NCBI GenBank assembly: GCA_017979445.1
Contig: CM030704.1
Span: 16,599,658 to 16,663,657 of the forward strand
Length of the DNA stretch: 64,000 bases
Reading direction: 5' to 3'
Origin: Akebia trifoliata
Taxonomy: Eukaryota; Streptophyta; Magnoliopsida; Ranunculales; Lardizabalaceae
Within the stretch, counting starts at the first letter, position 1, and each line of letters begins with the position of its first letter. Shown here in pieces: positions 57,255 through 64,000 of the stretch. The notes below the pieces were generated by a model that was not told the origin of the DNA, made no database searches, and saw only the letters and a list, made by a program, of their open reading frames with translations. Position numbers and translations under genes: made by a program.

Positions 57255-58591
57255 TGTTGTCTAAATTTACGCACGCAAGTATACGTATCGAAACAAGTAA
57301 TAAAGTGATAAGAAAGTATCGTTCCCACGGAGACTAAATACCAATCTATTATTAATTACCAATTTATCTCAATCTAATTTTATCCAAACAAAAGTAAAAA
57401 TAGGATTTAAGACTAAACAAGAAAAGTAACGGAGAAAATGAATTTGTAAATTAAAATCAATGAGTGATGAAATCTAGGTTTATAATTTCCCCCAAACAAT
57501 CTACTTAATTAGATTATCTTCCCTTCTATGATAAATTAATCTACTATAATTGTCACCCAAGAACACTAAATTCTTTACAAGCCTCTGTCGATGGTCATGT
57601 AAAAATACCCTTCTAAACTAACTCCCTATATGTCTATGAGAATTAAATCAAGAAGAATTCATTAAGAATAAGCTCTCATAAGGGATGCACATGCAACTTG
57701 AGTGTATGTCTATATCAAATTAGCATATGTTACTCTATCTAGGTCATGAACACAAAATAACTCTGTCGATATTATTAAGGTTCGCCGAATCAATTCAATC
57801 AATGGCCAGTTAATTAAATCGCATTAAACATAGGATAGAATAAACAATCACATGTGGAATCAGAGAAGAAAGAAATAAAACTAATCAAATATCATGAATG
57901 GGTTCCATTATAACCCTAGAATAGAAATTAGTTCATCCTTGAAAAGAAAACAAAATCACAAAAGTATTTAGCCATTCTTAGAGATTACAAATATCAAGAG
58001 AAGAGATAAAGTTTAGAAAGATAAAACTCAAAAGTCGAATCTCCAGCTCTCGTCCTCCTTCTCGATCTTGTGCCTCCAAGAAAGACCCCAAAACTTCTGT
58101 CCCCAATAAGGGTTAAACTTTCCTATTTATAGATATGGAGTCATTAGGGTTTAAGAGTCCCAAAATCCGTCTCTAATTCGGTCATCACAAATTAACGTGT
58201 AAAGATGGAAACGTAAGCAGGTCATGGCCTCCCAATATATTATGCCGCGGCTTGTATTTCTATATTTCTGTTATGCCATTCTTGAATTCCCGCCGCGGCC
58301 TCGTTTTTTATCAAGCTGTGGCTTGAAGACTTTTTAGCTTGTATGCTTAGTTTCCTTCTTCCGAGAGTGAACCAATTTGGAGTCAGAATTTCTCCTAAAC
58401 GTATGCACCTATCCCAATATTCCATATTGTTCCTAATCTGTAAAATAAGCATAAAAATCAAATAAAAACATATAAACACATAAAAAGTATAAAACTAACT
58501 AAACTTAAATAAAAACAACTAAAAGACTCTAAAATTAACAAAGTATTATATTTAAAAGTGGTTAATTCGTAGGTATAAAACCTACTCATCA
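57255..58591 (-). mobile_element. Solo LTR, 1.34 kb, perfect TSD
   Basis: Ends TGTTGTCTAA and CCTACTCATCA with GTGGT on both sides (57250-57254 and 58592-58596). Minus orientation is suggested by the TATA-like CTATAAATAGG near 58121-58131 and by the TGATGAG start shared with the Athila-like LTRs. The block GTATACGTATCG through ATCGTTCCCACGGAGACTAA (57281-57342) is a U5-type motif common in plant Ty3 LTRs. No internal region, so it is a solo LTR nested in the Tat leader. Confidence 0.8.
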
Positions 58592-58596
58592 GTGGT

Positions 58597-59242
58597 CGAT
58601 CTAGATGTAGATTCATCTTTAGTCCCTAACGATGAACAATTTTTTTTTCTTTAACATTGGAATCCTTAGATCTAGAACAATGGTTCCAAGATCGAATTGA
58701 TTTACCTCATGATTTCGGTTTGAATAGTCCGATCTGAATCGGATGAGTTCCTTCATGGTTTTGATGCTGACTCAACGAAATTTACTGATTTGATCTAGAA
58801 CGATGGTCTTGATGTTGATTGGCAATGTGTTTTGGTATGGACAGTTTGCTCATATGGGTCAAACTGATAGCACAATCGTGTTTTCGGTTTGATTTGCTGA
58901 TTTACCCAAAAAGAATGGGTATTTAATTGACAGATTTAGTTCTGATTTATCGAAAAAAATGGGTATTTAATTAGCAAATTTAGTACTACGTTTAAAAAAA
59001 TAATAATAAGAAATTTTGCTTTATCGAGTCTGTTCATTAACAAAGTTTTTTAGTGGACCCGCATCTTTTTGAAATAAATTACGTACGATACCCTTTGTTC
59101 TTTGGCCATTGCAGGAAAGGAACATTCTGAATAATTAATAATTTATTATATAATGTGGGCCCATTTCATGACTTGATAAGTGGGGAAATTTTGTTACGAG
59201 AGAAAGTTTCCAGACTTCAACAGTAGAGGACATTTAAAGTAA
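58597..59242 (+). mobile_element. Leader of Tat/Ogre-like element, second part (probable)
   Basis: Sequence continuing after the solo LTR. GATTTAGTTCTGATTTATCG and related phrases repeat loosely (58900-58990). No gene was found. Assignment to the Tat leader rests on continuity only. Confidence 0.4.
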
Positions 59243-59647
59243 GGCTAGCCTTACTAATTTAGTAGGATTTCCTTTTTATAAAGGGGTATTGAGAAAATCA
59301 CGTGGCACCTGAAAAAGAAAATTTTAGATTCAATATCATGAGTTTGTAGAGGAAGAAATTTTAAGAGTTTTCCTTAAAAATTTTGAAATTTCATTTTATT
59401 TTTATTTTTATTTATTTATTTTTTAATTTTAATTTTAAACTTCAAATTGTGGTAGTGGTACATTTTCAAAATCTTAGGTCTAAGCTTGTAAAAAGAGGAA
59501 TTTATTTTTTCGAATTTTTATTTTTCAATCCAAAGCTTTTTACGAGAAACATAGATTGTGGTATTGATGTGCTGAGGTGATGGTCCACGTAAACTCAATA
59601 ACCCTTAGTAAGGTTTCCAATCTTACTTAGTTAGTGAAGATAGCCCA
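59243..59647. repeat. MITE with about 60-bp terminal inverted repeats
   Basis: Left end GGCTAGCCTTACTAATTTAG, then GGGGTATTGAGAAAATCACG; right end, in reverse complement, GGGCTATCTTCACTAACTAA, then AGGGTTATTGAGTTTACGTG. The arms pair over about 60 bp. The interior is A+T-rich with a non-credible 65-codon frame. Target duplication unclear. A related end is at 44649. Confidence 0.6.
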
Positions 59648-59819
59648 TCTTCTTACTCACAAATCTGTTGTTTAACAAATTTCATAAAGAAAAAGATTTT
59701 TCTTATGCCTTAATGATTGATATTATTTTGCGTTATTGATCATCTTGCTTCTGTTTGCATTATCCTGATTGATTGCTTGTATGATATGCTTGTGATATCC
59801 ATGTCTTAAGCTTGATCTT

Positions 59820-62800
59820 TGTGGCGCCCCGCCAAACACTAACACATATCCCCATGTTAGATCTCGAGGTACTAGGTGGCACCTCGAAATTTCGGCATGG
59901 TCTCCTCTGTTTATGTTAGCATTCCAAGGCGTTCAACCTGCACCTGATAAACGACATACAATCCTGCATACATATACAAAATATAATACTAGCGGAAGCT
60001 TAAATACGTCTAATAACGAATGAAATATCAGAGTGCGGAAGAATAATCAAAATACAAGATTATACAATTATTTCTCACTCTAACAAAAGTCCTAACGCTC
60101 AGAACAAAATCTATAACATTACCTAGACAAACTACCACCACTAGAGGGATGTAGCCCTAATACTCACCAAGTGACAAACTCTGGCTGTCTATCTGACCCA
60201 CCAGATGATTCTCACTCATGCTCTATACCTGCCTCGTCAAGCTTCAGATCTGAAACTAAAAAAATGGAGAATGAAAGGGTGAGTAACAATGGTTACCCAG
60301 TAGGGAAACAAACAATTACTGCCAATAACCCCTCCTAACATGAACGAATAAGCATACTGAATTATTTTAAAATAATCAAAGTTTTACAAAAGAAATTACG
60401 ATTAACTGGTACATATAGCCAGGGATGAACAACTAAACATTTTAAAACTCACATTACATCGATCAGCAGTACTCACTATAACATTATCTTTTTATACAAA
60501 TCTAATTGATCAAATGGAAACAATAAACATGCATTTCATCTTATATATCAAAATAAGCAACAGATACATAATACACAATGGTGGAGTATTGGAATTAGAA
60601 AGTTGGGATTCACGACTGGATCGCTCCCAATCGGGACATGATGTTACAATTCTTCTCGGGCTTTTAGTTCCTGATTTTGTGGCTGGTCGCTGTTTACCAC
60701 GCTTGGTTGACCATTTATCCGGCTCAGGCTGGCCGTTTGACGTGACCGTAAGCAATGGGTCTCTTTTCGATGTGTCAGAACGTTCGACTACTATAGATTG
60801 TTAGTGATCACTGACTAATCATCTTCGTCTATGCCTATCAGGCGTACATGTGATTCCCAAATATACAAACCATTCGTATACGACCACCTTTACATTACAA
60901 GTTCACTGGTAAAGATAGAGAGGAATAAACCCGGATTCCAGTTGTGACTCCACTCTCATACGCGTCCCATACCACGTATGAGCTTGGTGGTCCCTACCGT
61001 ACATCCCAAGATAGTACACCACTCCGGATGATATGACGCACTATCCCTTCAGGCATTCACAGACTCTTTAACAGCTCACAAAATAGCTACATATATATTA
61101 TTTTCATTTGAAAACAAAAGAGAAATTAACAATACAAGGTTGAGAATAGATATCCAGTTTCCTACCATGCAAGTGTGACCACCCGGCCTAAAATAAATAA
61201 CATAACGGAGCGTCTCGCGCTAACAGAAATTTAAATAAACATGCAACCAACAATATTATCCCTGGATATCTGTTCACCAACCTGCACACAACACAACAAC
61301 GTAAAATGCAGACATCACCCCTCGGGTGTGACTCTGACATTTTACCGTTTCATACCCTTTTTCCCTTTTTTCGATTTTTACAATTTTCAATCTCTTTAAT
61401 AAAACATCTATTTTCTGATATTCATCAACTCAATATGAGTTCATTGAATATTAAATCACATTTTCCAACTAACAAATTTATTTTTATCAATAATATTGAA
61501 AAAGAAAACAAATTTTATATCAAAACGGGGTCCGAGCAGTGCACAAGACCCAATTGATGGAAATAACCCGTTAAAATATGCTACCCACGTATGATTTATT
61601 AAAAATTACAATTAAACATATCAAACATGCATTTTCTAGCGTGAATTTTGAAATAATGAAAGAATTCTACATTTTGGAAATACATCAAAAATTTTCAGAT
61701 AAAATCCTAAATGCAATTTTCACAATCTATGATTACTAATAGAAATTGAGAGTTCCTTACAATCACTAGGCGACGGAATTGAAGCACGTGCACGGAAATC
61801 GAGACGATTGGCGTGAAAATCGAGGCGGACCGAACTTCGAAGCGGCTGATTTTCGAAACTGGCTTGGTGGTTTCGAAGATCTCGATGTACTCGTCTCTTC
61901 TCCCTTCTATGGCGAAAGACGGTTTGACCCCGAAATCGATGAAAACCGAGGTCGAAGTTACGAAAATCTCCGTATAAAAATACGGCTGATTTTTGACTAT
62001 ACGGGGTGAAAAAGACGAGAAAACGGAAGGAACTTGGTTGGGTTATGTAGAGAATGAGGTTGCGGACGTTTCTCCCTTCTGCGTCGGAAAGCGATTTGAC
62101 CCCGAAACGGATGAAATCCGAGGTCAAAGTTTCGAAATTTTCGTATCCAAATACGACTGATTTTTGACGATATCGGGTGAAATAGAAAGTGAAATGAAGA
62201 AAGGTTGGATGGGTTTTGTAGAGAACGAAGCTGCGGACCTTTTTCTCTTCTGCGACGATCGTCGAAAGTGGACCGTTTGCGAGAGATCTAAGGTGGAAGG
62301 TCGAAGAGAAAAAACATGTCATTTCGTATAGGTCGCGGCTGTTTAGACGCGTTGGGGAAGATGAGATTAAAAAAAAAATTTAAATATTATTTATATAATA
62401 TTTGGGACGAATTCGGTATTTCGCTTATTATTTTGATCGACGATAACTTAGTCATTCGGTCTCCAAAACTGACAAACGAATACTCTATTTCGCCTAATTT
62501 TTCATTCCGGATCTAATGGTATAGTCAATTTTTACAAATTATGTCTCCATCAAAAAGTTACATTTTTGGCCTGAGGTGACCCCTAAACTTGATGTCGTTC
62601 TCGTTTTTGACGATAATCCGACTTCCTGGTCTCCAAAAATGACAAATAAATAGTCCATATTCAATAATTTTTCGTTACAAACCCAATGGTATAATCGAAT
62701 TTTAAAAATTATTGCTCTAACATAAAATCACTGTTTTAGCTTGGTCCGACCCGGTAATCGAGGATCTTGCAACTTTTATATTCGGACTCGCATTTGAGCG

Positions 62801-62979
62801 TGCTTACAGGCTAAACTATGTTTTTCGATCATTTTGAATCTAATGGTGAAGTCAGATTCCATTAAAAATGATCAGAAATATCCTAAAATTTTACCCCTAA
62901 GTCCTACTTTCAAGATTTTATTAAAATTTCACTATTTATTTTTTCCTCGAGATACGAATTAAAAATTTGGGATTTTACA
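59820..62979 (-). mobile_element. Solo LTR of chromovirus (Tekay/Del type), perfect TSD
   Basis: Ends TGTGGCGCCCCGCC and GGGATTTTACA; ATCTT flanks both sides (59815-59819 and 62980-62984). It is homologous to 10589-13760 and 37378-40250 throughout, including CACCCCTCGGGTGTG near 61316. Length is 3,160 bp. A 172-bp tandem duplication at about 61905-62260 generates the 200-codon minus-strand frame 62322-61720, which is not a gene. Confidence 0.9.
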
Positions 62980-62984
62980 ATCTT

Positions 62985-64000
62985 GATACTTTGGATATTT
63001 ATGATGTATGATCATATTTTTCTAATATCCATATTTTAATGACCTGATCTGGCCTACATGCCCATTTATTTGAAAAATGCCCCACCCTGTTTTGCACACA
63101 CCACTAGCACATTTACTGCTTTGCACGTTTGCATGTCCCTAATAGCCAACGTGGCACTAGTGCGTGGCCCGGTCTCTTCGGAGATGCGACGTCATTCATG
63201 AAAACCACAACTCCAGCCATGTACCTTAGGGTATTTAAAATCGGGGCATCAGTACCGTTTGATCAGGTGACTCTGAAAGGTATATTGATGCACCCATGCT
63301 GGGGCGACCTGAGCCTTTGAGCTATTGTAAGCTATACAGTCACATGTCCTGATTGCCAACATAGTACTAGTACGTGGTCGGTCCCCTCGTGGGATGCTAA
63401 ACCATTTATGAAAGCTACAACCCTAGACTCGTATTTATACGGTATATCAAAGATAGTCCAAGTTCACCAATTGCACTTCTTGGTCAAAATTAGTGCCTAA
63501 GCAAGATCCTACCCCGCTGTACCCTATTATACAAGGGGGATAGACAACGTCTATTCTAGACGAGAGGTATTTAAGTGGGCCCTTACTCAGTATCGTGCGC
63601 TACCTCTCAACTGAGGATTAAACTGGCTGCTTTTGACTTCAGAGAAGTGGGTTGGAGCTTTAGATTATCACCTATACAGTATATCAAACCAAGTCACCAT
63701 GTACCGTCTGATTGAGTACGCTCGAGAGGTATATAGGTGCACTTGGGCAAGGGTGGCCAGATAAATTGCATTGCACATAATAAGCCTAGAGTCTAGAAGC
63801 CTTCCTATAGGTCACAACCCGAACTGACTATGGGTGTTCCCGGGTTGCTTTATTCAGTCTAACTAACAGGTAAGTGGGCAGATCGATCAAGAACAATAAA
63901 AAAAAACCAGCAATATCGGTCCGACCCAATCGGTGAAATGTACCGATTAATTTGAACCAATTAAACGAATTGGCCCAATCAACAAATGGATCAAACTAAT
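62985..64000 (+). mobile_element. Leader of Tat-like element, third part
   Basis: Sequence from 63450 to about 63600 matches the Athila-like leader at 21040-21165: CACTTCTTGGTCA, AGCAAGATCCT, GGGGGATAGAC...GTCTATT, GAGGTATTTAAGTGGGC. A looser tandem repeat of about 212 bp spans 63120-63450 (CCAACGTGGCACTAGTGCGTGG at 63147, CCAACATAGTACTAGTACG at 63357). The window ends before any gag start. No gene. Confidence 0.55.
63540..63554 (+). other. Leader hairpin ATAGAC-AAC-GTCTAT
   Basis: A perfect 6-bp palindromic stem with a three-base loop, in the same position relative to GGTATTTAAG as the hairpins at 21102-21116 and 32406-32420. Confidence 0.65.

Noticed and set aside
61720..62322. 200-codon minus-strand open frame
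   Set aside because: It lies wholly inside a chromovirus solo LTR, includes a private tandem duplication, and is not preserved in the two other LTR copies.

Overview
The window looks like nuclear DNA of a flowering plant, probably a eudicot. It is A+T-rich, crowded with nested Ty3/gypsy LTR retrotransposons of three plant lineages (Tat/Ogre-like, Tekay/Del-like chromovirus, Athila-like) and MITEs. It holds one convincing host gene: an intronless 708-codon nuclear maturase (nMAT1-like) at 46420-48546 on the plus strand. No rRNA, tRNA, CRISPR or bacterial-style operon was seen. The species cannot be named from sequence alone.

Layout. 1-6746: Tat/Ogre-like DNA as internal 3' end, LTR, truncated internal region, LTR; the internal part carries several minisatellites. 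6747-13760: decayed chromovirus gag-pol and its 3.2-kb 3' LTR. 13761-14154: spacer. 14155-34596: a 20.4-kb composite best read as two Athila-like elements, one inserted in the other in opposite orientation and then partly inverted. 34597-40250: a spacer with GTTTC/GAAAC hairpins, a Tat-type solo LTR with a perfect 5-bp target duplication, and a minus-strand chromovirus 5' LTR with an initiator-Met primer site. 40251-46419: unique sequence with a broken plant-mobile-domain gene and a cluster of foldback MITEs. 46420-48546: the maturase. 48547-54368: mostly non-coding, with an acidic unassigned ORF, a 172-bp hAT-type MITE, possible exon remnants, and a 1.5-kb Mutator-type TIR element with 9-bp target duplication. 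54369-64000: 5' LTR, primer site and long leader of another Tat-like element, interrupted by two solo LTRs and a MITE.

How the parts relate. None of the retrotransposons here looks autonomous: reading frames carry stops and frameshifts, and several copies are solo LTRs. The maturase is the only gene expected to act for the host: it should enter mitochondria and help splice group II introns; its reverse-transcriptase YADD site is gone. The most unusual observations are the inverted nested composite, a hairpin shared by the leaders of two retrotransposon lineages, a second copy of the Athila-like polypurine tract, and the higher-order minisatellite in the Tat 3' region. All calls come from reading the sequence; no database search was run.
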